Shown piece by piece: positions 1 to 7,293 of a stretch of 10,786 nucleotides of DNA. The stretch comes from Candidatus Methanophagales archaeon ANME-1-THS (GTDB taxonomy: Archaea > Halobacteriota > Syntropharchaeia > Alkanophagales > Methanospirareceae), in the NCBI GenBank assembly GCA_004212135.1, contig RXIE01000042.1, positions 1 to 10,786 of the forward strand, given 5' to 3'. The notes beneath the pieces are model-generated. The model worked only from the letters and a program-made list of their open reading frames with translations. It had not been told where the DNA came from and searched no databases. How positions within the stretch are numbered: the stretch's first letter is position 1; each line of letters opens with the position of its first letter. The translations under genes were made by a program, and so were the position numbers.

Positions 1-50
1 TGGTGAACTGCTGTTGAGATAGCTGCTAAGGGAGGAAAGGAATAAAATCT

Positions 51-87
51 GTTCTTCGTGGTGAAGAACCACGAAGAGCATTTTTTT
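51..87 (+). terminator. Hairpin plus T-run terminator of an upstream unit
   Basis: An 11-bp stem (51-61 pairs with 69-79, one G-T wobble) encloses a 7-nt loop and is followed after one base by seven T residues (81-87). Oligo-T tracts end transcription in archaea and a hairpin plus T-run does so in bacteria, so this is probably the end of a + strand transcript entering from the left. A short open stretch in frame 2 (positions 2-22, ending GELLLR-stop) could be the last codons of that upstream gene, but it is too short to call. Confidence 0.6.
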
Positions 88-310
88 CAGAAATAGGAGG
101 AACAAGCGCTAAGGAACGCGCAAAAAAGGAGAAAAGACAAAAAATATGTCCCTCACATGGTGCAAAGGAAGCATTTTGATCAAGCTTTTCTAAAGCTTGA
201 TGGTGCAAATCCATGAAGGGGCTGAAAACGAAATAGGAGGTGCAAAAAGCGAACATGAAAAGCATAAAAGAGGATGATGTAAAAGATTTAGGAGGTGAAA
301 AGAAGAAAAA
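88..310 (+). promoter_or_regulatory. AG-rich leader upstream of gene 1
   Basis: There is no gene of normal length here. The stretch is rich in A and G on the + strand. It holds two copies of GAAATAGGAGG (90-100 and 230-240), a third Shine-Dalgarno-like AGGAGGTG (290-297) that serves gene 1, two copies of ATGGTGCAAA (157-166 and 200-209) with a shorter third copy GGTGCAAA (239-246), and a perfect hairpin (179-201). No convincing BRE/TATA box is visible; the best weak candidate is the A-rich AAAAAATATG around 139-148. The gene 1 promoter presumably lies between the terminator at 51-87 and about 250, but I cannot place it. Confidence 0.4.
179..201. repeat. Perfect inverted repeat (10-bp stem, 3-nt loop)
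   Basis: ATCAAGCTTT (179-188) and AAAGCTTGAT (192-201) are exact reverse complements separated by TCT. No T-run follows it on the + strand. It could be an RNA hairpin in the gene 1 leader or a palindromic protein-binding site. It lies between the two GAAATAGGAGG copies. Confidence 0.55.
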
Positions 311-314
311 ATGA
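255..314 (+). CDS. Possible 19-codon leader ORF coupled to gene 1
   Basis: ATG at 255 opens a 19-codon reading frame (MKSIKEDDVKDLGGEKKKK) whose TGA overlaps the ATG of gene 1 in an ATGA junction (311-314). It is preceded by AGGAGGTG at 235-242, with almost the same Shine-Dalgarno to ATG distance that gene 1 has from its own AGGAGGTG (290-297), which lies inside this ORF. The layout is that of translational coupling or of a duplicated initiation region. The peptide is highly charged, has no signal sequence and resembles nothing I know, so it may be only a by-product of the AG-rich leader. Confidence 0.25.
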   Translation: MKSIKEDDVKDLGGEKKKK

Positions 315-3300
315 AGCGAGAGAAGATTGTACTCAGTATCGCAATCGTGACGGCACTGGCAGCATTACTGGTATTATCTGCGGCGGCTGTAACGGCAACG
401 GATAACAAATTACTGTTTGTTCCTGATGATAGCAGTACGTTATCAGGGTGCGTCAATGTTGATATTTATACCGACATCAACGAGGTGGATAATGCAACCG
501 CAAGTCAGTTTGATATTATATATATTCCTAGCTGCGTTCAAGATTTCCCGAGTTTCACCGCAGGATCAGATTGGCCTTTACACACCTTTTCCAAGCCCGC
601 GTCAGGACTTCTCCGATTTACCACGTCGGTCGGGCTGAACCCGGCAATAAGTGGCCACAAGAAGGTGGGCACACTCCAGCTCTGCTGCAATAGCTCGTGC
701 TGTGGATCCTGGCTCAACTTTTCCGGTGGGCTATATGCCAGTGGGAATTTGAGCACAATCATACCTGCAACGGACAACGGGACATTCCTCTGTGGTAAAC
801 CTGTCGAAGTCACCAAGAAGGTCTGGGATGGCTCGAACTGGGTAGATGACCTCGGACCACTGAGTTCAGACTGGCCGGGTAAGGATGTCATCTTCCAGAT
901 AAAAGTGGATGCCAACTGCCTGGACCTCACCAATGTGGTTCTTACAGACGTATTGGACTCCGGTCTGGTATATAATGATGCCGCATCACCTGTACCAGAC
1001 TCCGTGGTCGGTCAGACGATAACATGGAACCTCGGCTCACTCTCCGGCAGCAGTTCGCAAACGATCACGTTCAATGCGACCATAAATAGCTATGGCAAGC
1101 TCTACAATACGGCAACCGCAACGGCAACGGTCGATCTCTTAGGTGTGGGTGTCTCGGATAGTGACAAGGCAAGTGAGGAGACAATGCCACCTGCCGGGCT
1201 CGAGGTAAACAAGACTGTCTGGGACCCGGATGCAAAAGCATGGGTTCAGAATCTCACGGCAGTCGTGGACTCTGTCAACATAGGAGACCCTGCAAGTGAG
1301 GCTGCTCACACCCTGTATGGCTTCGGACCTATAGAACCACTTACGCATGGTGGCGGGTGGGGCGGAGCGGATGACGGGAACCTCAGAGTTATCTGGACTG
1401 ATGATGCCCCGGATGATGGTGGTCGTAATGCCAGATTTATCTTGGCCAACCCGTACTTGAATGCCAAAGTGCTCCAATTGCGAGTGCTCAACGGAATAGC
1501 CAACGATGACTTCACGGTATCGGTGAATGGTAATCTTGTTTACACCTATATACACGATCCGGACATCACAGAACGATGGGTTACCCATTCGATCGATGTG
1601 AGTGCCTACTCGAGTTCGTCGACGCTCACCATCGAGATGAACGCCACGGGTGAGAAGTGGAGCGGATGGGATACGTACGGTCAGATAGGGGTCAGTTGGG
1701 CAAAGTTATTACGTGACTCGCCAAAGATCGGTGATACGTACCGGTTCAGGTGCGAGGTCCACAACACCGGTGCGCCGGGGATGGACCTGACCAACATTAC
1801 GGTCTGGGACGAAATATCCCCGAGTCTGGAGTACGCAGACAGCGCAATGCTCATGACGCCCAATGGCATCTGGAGGAGCATAGAACCCCCAACCAGTATC
1901 ACCCCGTACAACCCTGTTACGGGCACTACGGTTACCTGGGTCATTAATAATTTCCTGCAGGTCCCCCTCGTACTACAGCCCTGCAAGACCTTTGTCGTGG
2001 AGTACAACGTCACCGTGATTGACTATGGCTTCGACTGCAATGTCCAGTATGCCAAGGGCTATGCCGAAGCTGCGGCGCAATGGGTTGAGAATAGCGATGA
2101 TGCGTGCATTGATACCCGATATCCTGACCTGACCGTGACCAAGATAGAAGTGAATGCAGACCTTTCATCCATCAAGGGCTTTGCCTTTGCGCACAACTGT
2201 AACTACCTATCCGCGGTGATCAAAGAGCTCAACGGTGTCGATGTTCTCACTACCTTCTACGTCACGTTCAAGGTTGACGATGTTGAGAAATGCAAAGTGG
2301 CGGTTGATGGCCTCGGCGGGCTTAAAGAGAAAACGGTCTGGTGCAACTGCAGTTGGACGCCAGAGTCTATTGGAACAGTGACACTTACCGTAACGGTCGA
2401 TGCAGACGATGATATTGACGAGGAAAATGAGCTCAACAATGCACTTAACAAACCACAGGCTGTGATTTACAACGGCTACAAGGGTAATGGCTGGCAGGAC
2501 GGCAGGAATATAACCACACTCCAGTGCCACGAGCAGGGACCCATAAATCTGTCCTACTCGACGGGAGACAGTTATTACGCGAATGGGTATTATACCAAAT
2601 GGAACTACTATGAAGTTCACTGGAAGCCAAGCGACTTTAATATCCCACCGACCGAGAGCTGCATTAAGAAAGCACGGCTCTACGCCTATTACCATGCTGA
2701 CCAATACGGAGATAAGTGGGCAAATCTCAGCATGGTCTTCAATGGAGTTCCCAAGACACCTGTTCAACACTACTGGGATGGCAAAGGATTCGGAAGCTGG
2801 GACTACTCCAGTAACTATGGCGTGCTGGTCTACGATGTGGCAAACGAGTTCCTGGTCACCGGCACCAATGTGGCAAACCTCACCAACAACAACCCAGCCG
2901 GGCCCAAGGGCATATCAATGGAAGCCATGCTTCTGGTGGTGGTCTACAACAACACGCAGACCGAACCTGACAGGATCATATGGATCAATGAAGGTTGCGA
3001 CCTGTTGAGGGCAACGAGTGCCTACAGGGTGAGCCCCGAAGAGGCAACAACTTATGCACCGTTTGCAGGTTGCGAGCCGATTCCCATACACGAGGTGATT
3101 GGGGCCAAACTGATCACTGTTGCACAAACCGGTAACTTGGGCGGTGACAAGAACAAACTGTACTTCAATACGGGCGAATGGCAGGGACTATGGCCTGCGG
3201 GCTATGTTCCCGGCACTAATATCGGTATTGCAGAGACTGATGTGCGACTATACCTCAAGAGTACGAACAACCGAGCAACCTATCAGGACAACGGGGACAT

Positions 3301-4267
3301 GTTCGCGGTAGCGAATGCCTTCCTCGTCGTGGAGAAAGGAAAAATCCAGATCGAGGTCGTAGATCCCCAGGGCTGTGTGGGTGTGGGCGAGCAGTTCGAT
3401 GTACCCATCGTGGTAGATCCGAAGGGCATACCGGTGTATGGTGTGGAATACAAACTCTCCTTTGATCCCACGGTGATCCATGCTGAGTGGCAGAATGAAG
3501 GCGACTTCCTGAAACAGGGTGGTGCAAGCACGAATGTGTACATCAATACCATTGACAACGGTGCAGGCCTGGTATCGTTCGCAGTGACGAGGACGGGTAC
3601 GCCAGATGGTGCTACAACGCCCGGAACACTTGCAACGATACACTTCACTGCGGTCAAACTGGGAGCAACCACAGACCTGACCCTGACGCTCGTGAAGGCA
3701 TCCGATCCGGAGGCACAACCAATCGCGGCGGATACGATTAATAGCAGTGTCATTGTCTGCGACAACAAGCCACCGGTTGCAAGAGCCAAGTCTTTATTCA
3801 CGTATAACAATGTGGGCACGAAGTACATGTCTAAGACATACTTCGACGGTTCAGCGTCTTATGATCCCGATGGCAGCATCAAGAACTATCGGTGGGCGTT
3901 CGGCGATGGCAACTATGGCGTGGGACAGACCTATCAACATATCTATGGAAGCTGGAAGTGGAGCGGATCAAGCTACAATCCGTTCGAGGTTATCCTTACG
4001 GTAGAAGATGATGGAAACCCCATGATGGGGAATAGCACTACCATAGCGGTGAAAGTGTATATAGCGGGCGATGCGAATGGCGATGGCATGGTGGACATCT
4101 TCGACGGTGTTATCGTGGGGCTCGAATGGGACAGGACCGCGAACTTCAACGGTATCTACTGGTTTGATAATCCGAGGGGCGACAGGGCAGACCTGAACAA
4201 CGACCAAACCGTAGACATCTTCGACGGAGTAATTGTCGGAGCAAACTGGGACCACACCGCCTGGTAA
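311..4267 (+). CDS. Large secreted DUF11/DUF3344/cohesin/PKD/dockerin surface protein
   Basis: A 1318-residue secreted mosaic with no recognisable enzyme domain. ATG 311 follows AGGAGGTG at 290-297 and begins a signal peptide (about 1-28, MKREK then a hydrophobic core). Domains in order: a Cys-rich cohesin-like N-terminus (about 30-165, with C125C126...C130C131); DUF11 (about 166-290); a second DUF11 starting near 297, interrupted by a beta-sandwich-like insert (about 320-470) and resuming to about 600; a CARDB-like domain (605-715); DUF3344 (about 718-1008); a cohesin (about 1010-1152); PKD (about 1154-1250, SASYDPDGS and FGDGN motifs); and a two-repeat dockerin (1253-1318; DANGDGMVDIFD and DLNNDQTVDIFD, both loops calcium-competent). 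It carries many N-glycosylation sequons. It probably acts as a large extracellular matrix or adhesin subunit that docks through its C-terminus. Its PKD-dockerin module is closely related to that of gene 4. The domain order is well supported; the biological role is inference. Confidence 0.93.
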   Translation: MKREKIVLSIAIVTALAALLVLSAAAVTATDNKLLFVPDDSSTLSGCVNVDIYTDINEVDNATASQFDIIYIPSCVQDFPSFTAGSDWPLHTFSKPASGLLRFTTSVGLNPAISGHKKVGTLQLCCNSSCCGSWLNFSGGLYASGNLSTIIPATDNGTFLCGKPVEVTKKVWDGSNWVDDLGPLSSDWPGKDVIFQIKVDANCLDLTNVVLTDVLDSGLVYNDAASPVPDSVVGQTITWNLGSLSGSSSQTITFNATINSYGKLYNTATATATVDLLGVGVSDSDKASEETMPPAGLEVNKTVWDPDAKAWVQNLTAVVDSVNIGDPASEAAHTLYGFGPIEPLTHGGGWGGADDGNLRVIWTDDAPDDGGRNARFILANPYLNAKVLQLRVLNGIANDDFTVSVNGNLVYTYIHDPDITERWVTHSIDVSAYSSSSTLTIEMNATGEKWSGWDTYGQIGVSWAKLLRDSPKIGDTYRFRCEVHNTGAPGMDLTNITVWDEISPSLEYADSAMLMTPNGIWRSIEPPTSITPYNPVTGTTVTWVINNFLQVPLVLQPCKTFVVEYNVTVIDYGFDCNVQYAKGYAEAAAQWVENSDDACIDTRYPDLTVTKIEVNADLSSIKGFAFAHNCNYLSAVIKELNGVDVLTTFYVTFKVDDVEKCKVAVDGLGGLKEKTVWCNCSWTPESIGTVTLTVTVDADDDIDEENELNNALNKPQAVIYNGYKGNGWQDGRNITTLQCHEQGPINLSYSTGDSYYANGYYTKWNYYEVHWKPSDFNIPPTESCIKKARLYAYYHADQYGDKWANLSMVFNGVPKTPVQHYWDGKGFGSWDYSSNYGVLVYDVANEFLVTGTNVANLTNNNPAGPKGISMEAMLLVVVYNNTQTEPDRIIWINEGCDLLRATSAYRVSPEEATTYAPFAGCEPIPIHEVIGAKLITVAQTGNLGGDKNKLYFNTGEWQGLWPAGYVPGTNIGIAETDVRLYLKSTNNRATYQDNGDMFAVANAFLVVEKGKIQIEVVDPQGCVGVGEQFDVPIVVDPKGIPVYGVEYKLSFDPTVIHAEWQNEGDFLKQGGASTNVYINTIDNGAGLVSFAVTRTGTPDGATTPGTLATIHFTAVKLGATTDLTLTLVKASDPEAQPIAADTINSSVIVCDNKPPVARAKSLFTYNNVGTKYMSKTYFDGSASYDPDGSIKNYRWAFGDGNYGVGQTYQHIYGSWKWSGSSYNPFEVILTVEDDGNPMMGNSTTIAVKVYIAGDANGDGMVDIFDGVIVGLEWDRTANFNGIYWFDNPRGDRADLNNDQTVDIFDGVIVGANWDHTAW

Positions 4268-4292
4268 AACCTCCGCACCGGGTAGATCAGGC

Positions 4293-4387
4293 ATCGGGCA
4301 GGGGAGGTCCACCTCCACTTCCCCTACCCGATCCATGGGCACCGAAAAGGCACAAGGGATAAACAATTCCCCCTTTTTCTTTTTTTC
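4293..4387 (+). terminator. Hairpin and T-tract terminator region after gene 1
   Basis: A 13-bp stem with one mismatch (4293-4305 with 4320-4332) encloses a loop with its own small AGGT/ACCT hairpin. About 40 nt on comes a T-rich tract (T5-C-T7, 4374-4386), itself flanked by TCCCCC (4368-4373) and GGGGGA (4389-4394), which could pair and present the T-tract as a loop. Archaeal RNA polymerase stops at oligo-T, so gene 1 transcription probably ends here and gene 2 needs its own promoter. I see no clear TATA box between 4388 and 4434. Confidence 0.5.
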
Positions 4388-4434
4388 GGGGGGATCACCT
4401 TTCAACACGTAGAATAAGCGTTTTGAGAGCAGGA

Positions 4435-4500
4435 AGGAGAAATGGAGTGAAAAATCATATGGGTATAAGGAGAAATGGAGTGAAAAGTCGTGTGCGTATA
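4435..4500 (+). repeat. 33-bp tandem duplication of a ribosome binding site and start codon
   Basis: Copy 1 (4435-4467) and copy 2 (4468-4500) are directly adjacent, both 33 bp, and differ at 4 positions. Each begins AGGAGAAATGGAGTGAAAA, so each contains a Shine-Dalgarno AGGAG, a dead-end ATG-GAG-TGA, and an in-frame GTG with correct spacing. The unit is 11 codons, so the frame is kept and either GTG (4447 or 4480) can start gene 2. Copy 2 gives an ordinary signal peptide; copy 1 adds 11 basic residues in front of it. Confidence 0.85.
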
Positions 4501-5217
4501 AACACAGAAGCTGGAACAGGCATAATGGTTTCACTGATAGTACTGGCACTGGGTCTTTTTGCACAGACCGCATTCGCAGCGAGCATGAGTGTTGTGCCTT
4601 TGTATCAAGAAGTCTTCGCAGGCGAGGTCTTCACAGTTAATATCTCTATTGATCCAGCGGGAAGCGAGGTATTTGGTGCTCAGTATGAGCTGCACTTCAA
4701 TAATTCGGTGCTCAACGCAACGTTCCAGGAGAAAGGTCCATTCTTCGGCATTGATGCCACCGTGCTCAAGAATGAGATTAATAATACCCTCGGCTGGATC
4801 AAATATGGCGAGACGAGAACCAAAACCCCAGGGGTATCCAATCCCGGTGTGCTTGCAACCATTACCTTTAAAGCTATAGCCGAGGAGGATGGAACCAGCC
4901 CACTCACCTTCACCGTTGTAAAATTGAGCGATCCCGAGGCTAATCCAATTCCCGTGACGGTGAGTAATGGAAGCGTGAGCGTAAGAACGGGAATCTGCGG
5001 CGATGTCAATAACGATCGCTCGGTTAATATGGCAGATGTCATGACCCTGTGGTACGATATCGCGGACTATCCAGCACCAGGTGCTTATACAATCTCATTC
5101 TTGAGCACTGCAGATGTCAACCGCGACGGGACGATCAACATGGGAGATGTGATGACGCTGTGGTACGCACTTGCGAGCTATCCGCATCCGGGTGCCTATA
5201 AACTCGATTGCGGCTGA
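4480..5217 (+). CDS. Secreted cohesin-dockerin protein
   Basis: A 245-residue protein with the GTG start at 4480, chosen because AGGAG (4468-4472) lies 7 nt upstream and the result is a normal signal peptide ending TAFA-A near residue 33. GTG 4447 is an equally spaced alternative giving 256 residues. A cohesin follows (about 35-168: FTVNISIDP, EVFGAQYELHF, INNTLG, IKYGETR, ATITFKAI, LSDPEANPIP). The dockerin (174-245) has two calcium loops, DVNNDRSVNMAD and DVNRDGTINMGD, each followed by MTLWY and a YPxPGAY motif, so the halves are long, clearly duplicated units of about 36 residues. Cys173 and Cys244 bracket the dockerin and could form a clasp. Having both modules, it can in principle both bind and be bound, as an adaptor or polymerising subunit. 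Its recognition-position residues differ from those of genes 1, 3 and 4. Confidence 0.9.
   Translation: MKSRVRINTEAGTGIMVSLIVLALGLFAQTAFAASMSVVPLYQEVFAGEVFTVNISIDPAGSEVFGAQYELHFNNSVLNATFQEKGPFFGIDATVLKNEINNTLGWIKYGETRTKTPGVSNPGVLATITFKAIAEEDGTSPLTFTVVKLSDPEANPIPVTVSNGSVSVRTGICGDVNNDRSVNMADVMTLWYDIADYPAPGAYTISFLSTADVNRDGTINMGDVMTLWYALASYPHPGAYKLDCG
4684..4702 (+). repeat. 19-bp cohesin block shared exactly by genes 2 and 7
   Basis: TATGAGCTGCACTTCAATA is identical at 4684-4702 (gene 2) and 10380-10398 (gene 7), encoding YELHFN in the cohesin. Genes 2 and 7 therefore share a segment that genes 3, 5 and 6 lack, while gene 7 shares the following block with genes 3 and 6, giving a mosaic pattern. 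Confidence 0.7.
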
Positions 5218-5263
5218 ATGATAAGCCACCTGCGTACAAATGACCGTTCAGAAGGGGCATTAT

Positions 5264-7270
5264 ATGAAACGAGCAGTTTTGATGTTGGTGTTCCTAGCTC
5301 TTGCTCTGCTGCACGGGTTTGTACTGTGCGCATCGGCAGCTCCTGGAGTATGGGTAGAACCCGGATTTGTAAACGTCGTGCAAGGAGAGAACGTCACGGT
5401 GAATATAACTGTAGATCCAGCAGGCGCTGAGATAATGGGTGCGCAATACAACCTCAATTTCAATACGACGCTCTTGAATGCAACCAAACAGACAAGAGGT
5501 CCGTTTCTCAGCCAGGATGGCGCACCTACAACTGTATTTGTGAATGAGATCAACAATACGATCGGCCTGATAAGATATGGCGAATCCCGGACCGGTGTGA
5601 ATTATGGAGTGACGCTCCCTGGCGTCCTTGCAACCATCTCCTTCAGGGCGATGGAACCCGGGATATGCTCCCTTAATCTCTCAAACGTGAAATTGAGCGA
5701 CCCGCTTGCACAGCCCATTCCCGGAGTCGTCGTGACTAACGGAACGGTAGCAATTAACGAATCCACCTTCGTGATAGCCGGCTTTGTTACGTACAGTGAT
5801 GGGTCACCCGTGACCAATCCCACCGTAGCAATAAGAAATATGAATACAAGCGAGGAATTTATTGCTGAGTCGAATGAGAGCTCTCATTACTACCGCGTTT
5901 CTACTAATCGCCTACATATAAACACAGGTGACCTCTTATACTTCAATGCGAGTGACAACCGCGGCAACGTCACGGAGTTTAATCATCGTGTAACAGAAGA
6001 GGAGATAACCGCAGGAGGATTCACGCAGAATATTACCATTTACGTGCCGGATACGAGCCCTCCACTCATCACGAACATCAGCGCACTGCCAACGAAAGAT
6101 TCGGCGGTCATCACTTGGGAAACCGACGAACGGAGCACCAGCATGGTGAAATACGGCACGACACCTGGTAATTACACCCATGTTGTCGTGAATATGTCCT
6201 ATGTGACGTATCATCATATCTCACTTGCCAATCTCACACCGAACACCACGTACTGGTACGTGGTGAACAGTACCGACCCGAGCAGTAATTCAGCACAAAG
6301 TTCGGAGCGAAATTTCACGACGTTCGCTGAGATTGTTATCAGTATTAGTGATGCGAGTGCAGTGTCAGGACAGGAGACAACAGTACCCCTACTGATGAGC
6401 AATATTACGAATGTCGGCACTGCGGACATCACGCTCTCCTATAACCAATCGGTGGTGCACGTCACCGCGGTTGACAGTAGTGATTTCGATTTCATGGATG
6501 CAACAATTGACAATTCGAGCGGCATAACCCGGATTGGTGCGATCCAAGCAGCATCGCCAGGACTCTCGGGTACCGTAAGACTCGCATATATAACACTAAC
6601 CGCAGTGGGTACAGGAGGAGAGTCCTGCAGCCTGAATCTCAGCATTACTGAGTTAAAAGAAGCGAGCCCTGAGGAGATCACGATACTCGCAACGACGCGC
6701 AACGGGACATTCTTCATCGCGGAGATCACACCGCCCGAGGTAACAAACCCGGCTGCGAATCCAGCATCTATTCCCGAGGATACAGACTCGGATCCAAGAT
6801 GGGGAGAAACAGCGCACCTGAATGTTACGGTGACCGATGATTGTGGCGTTGCTCAGGTCACCATCAACCTCTCCTCAATTGGAGGTGTGCATGACCAGCA
6901 AATGACGCGCATCCCGGGCACGGATATATGGACAGTAACCGTTAATGCTTCTGCTGGCACGGCACGGTATGCTTATGAAAGCTACATTCCCCATGAGCTG
7001 CAGGTAACTGCAACCGATATATTTGGGAACAAAAACACCTCGGTAAGCCTATCACTGGTGATCATACTGAATGGCGATGTGAGTGAGAATGGCGAAGTAA
7101 GCCTTTACGATGCGCTCTTTATTCGTAAATATGTACTTAGAAAACCAGGATTTGAAACGATGAATGAGCGAGTGGGAGAAGTGAGTGGGAACGGCGAAGT
7201 AACCCTATATGATTCGATGTATCTTTCAAAACACGTGCTGGCTGAGACGGGATTTGAAACGCTTCACTGA
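5264..7270 (+). CDS. Secreted multidomain protein with two cohesins and a dockerin
   Basis: 668 residues with ATG at 5264; AAGGGG lies about 6-8 nt upstream and the signal peptide (1-25, ending ASA-A) starts directly. The in-frame ATG at 5240 has no ribosome binding site. Domains: cohesin A (about 29-167, GPFLSQDGA, FVNEINNTIG and IRYGESRTG motifs); a carboxypeptidase-regulatory-like beta domain (169-263, starting VIAGFVTYSDGSPVTNP); fibronectin type III or phosphatase-N-like (265-355, VITWETDERSTSMVKYG); cohesin B (356-486, ELKEASPEEI near its end); an Ig-like domain (487-602, VTVTDDCGVAQVTI); and a dockerin (604-668; DVSENGEVSLYD and EVSGNGEVTLYD). The dockerin is atypical: Ser sits at loop position 3 and Asn at 5 in both repeats, and position 1 of the second loop is Glu639. 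It lies 46 nt after gene 2 and 23 nt before gene 4, so genes 2-4 are probably co-transcribed. Carrying two cohesin types, it could act as a branching scaffold. Confidence 0.92.
   Translation: MKRAVLMLVFLALALLHGFVLCASAAPGVWVEPGFVNVVQGENVTVNITVDPAGAEIMGAQYNLNFNTTLLNATKQTRGPFLSQDGAPTTVFVNEINNTIGLIRYGESRTGVNYGVTLPGVLATISFRAMEPGICSLNLSNVKLSDPLAQPIPGVVVTNGTVAINESTFVIAGFVTYSDGSPVTNPTVAIRNMNTSEEFIAESNESSHYYRVSTNRLHINTGDLLYFNASDNRGNVTEFNHRVTEEEITAGGFTQNITIYVPDTSPPLITNISALPTKDSAVITWETDERSTSMVKYGTTPGNYTHVVVNMSYVTYHHISLANLTPNTTYWYVVNSTDPSSNSAQSSERNFTTFAEIVISISDASAVSGQETTVPLLMSNITNVGTADITLSYNQSVVHVTAVDSSDFDFMDATIDNSSGITRIGAIQAASPGLSGTVRLAYITLTAVGTGGESCSLNLSITELKEASPEEITILATTRNGTFFIAEITPPEVTNPAANPASIPEDTDSDPRWGETAHLNVTVTDDCGVAQVTINLSSIGGVHDQQMTRIPGTDIWTVTVNASAGTARYAYESYIPHELQVTATDIFGNKNTSVSLSLVIILNGDVSENGEVSLYDALFIRKYVLRKPGFETMNERVGEVSGNGEVTLYDSMYLSKHVLAETGFETLH
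5498..5515 (+). repeat. 18-bp cohesin block shared exactly by genes 3, 6 and 7
   Basis: GGTCCGTTTCTCAGCCAG occurs identically at 5498-5515, 9578-9595 and 10431-10448, encoding the GPFLSQ loop of the cohesin. Between genes 3 and 6 the exact match extends to 22 bp (5496-5517 and 9576-9597). Gene 5 encodes nearly the same residues with different bases. This marks recent duplication or conversion among cohesin modules. Confidence 0.75.
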
Positions 7271-7293
7271 ACGGAGGTGAGCATACACCTGAA

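Noticed and set aside
2583..3008. + strand 141-codon ORF in another frame inside gene 1
   Set aside because: It lies within the DUF3344 coding sequence, and its translation is low-complexity (Trp, Thr, Ser) without recognisable domains.
3283..3828. Minus-strand ORF of 181 codons opposite the gene 1 cohesin
   Set aside because: It lies wholly antisense to a well-supported domain; similar antisense frames occur opposite the other cohesins, and no independent ribosome binding site or domain supports it.
4435..4500. Tandem repeat considered as a CRISPR or mobile-element end
   Set aside because: There are only two directly adjacent copies without spacers, and the unit keeps the reading frame and contains a ribosome binding site and start codon.
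3968..4573. Long minus-strand ORF (201 codons) over the gene 1 dockerin and the intergenic region
   Set aside because: It is antisense to a clear coding region, has no signal or domain, and a related antisense frame (8014-8259) appears wherever the paralogous dockerin sense sequence occurs, so it is a codon-use shadow.
5240..5263. Upstream ATG 5240 as the start of gene 3
   Set aside because: It has no Shine-Dalgarno and would place eight extra residues before a complete signal peptide that begins at 5264 behind AAGGGG.
7148..7267. PGFET in gene 3 as a PGF-CTERM anchor
   Set aside because: It is part of the repeated dockerin half (KPGFETMN and ETGFETLH) and no hydrophobic helix or basic tail follows.
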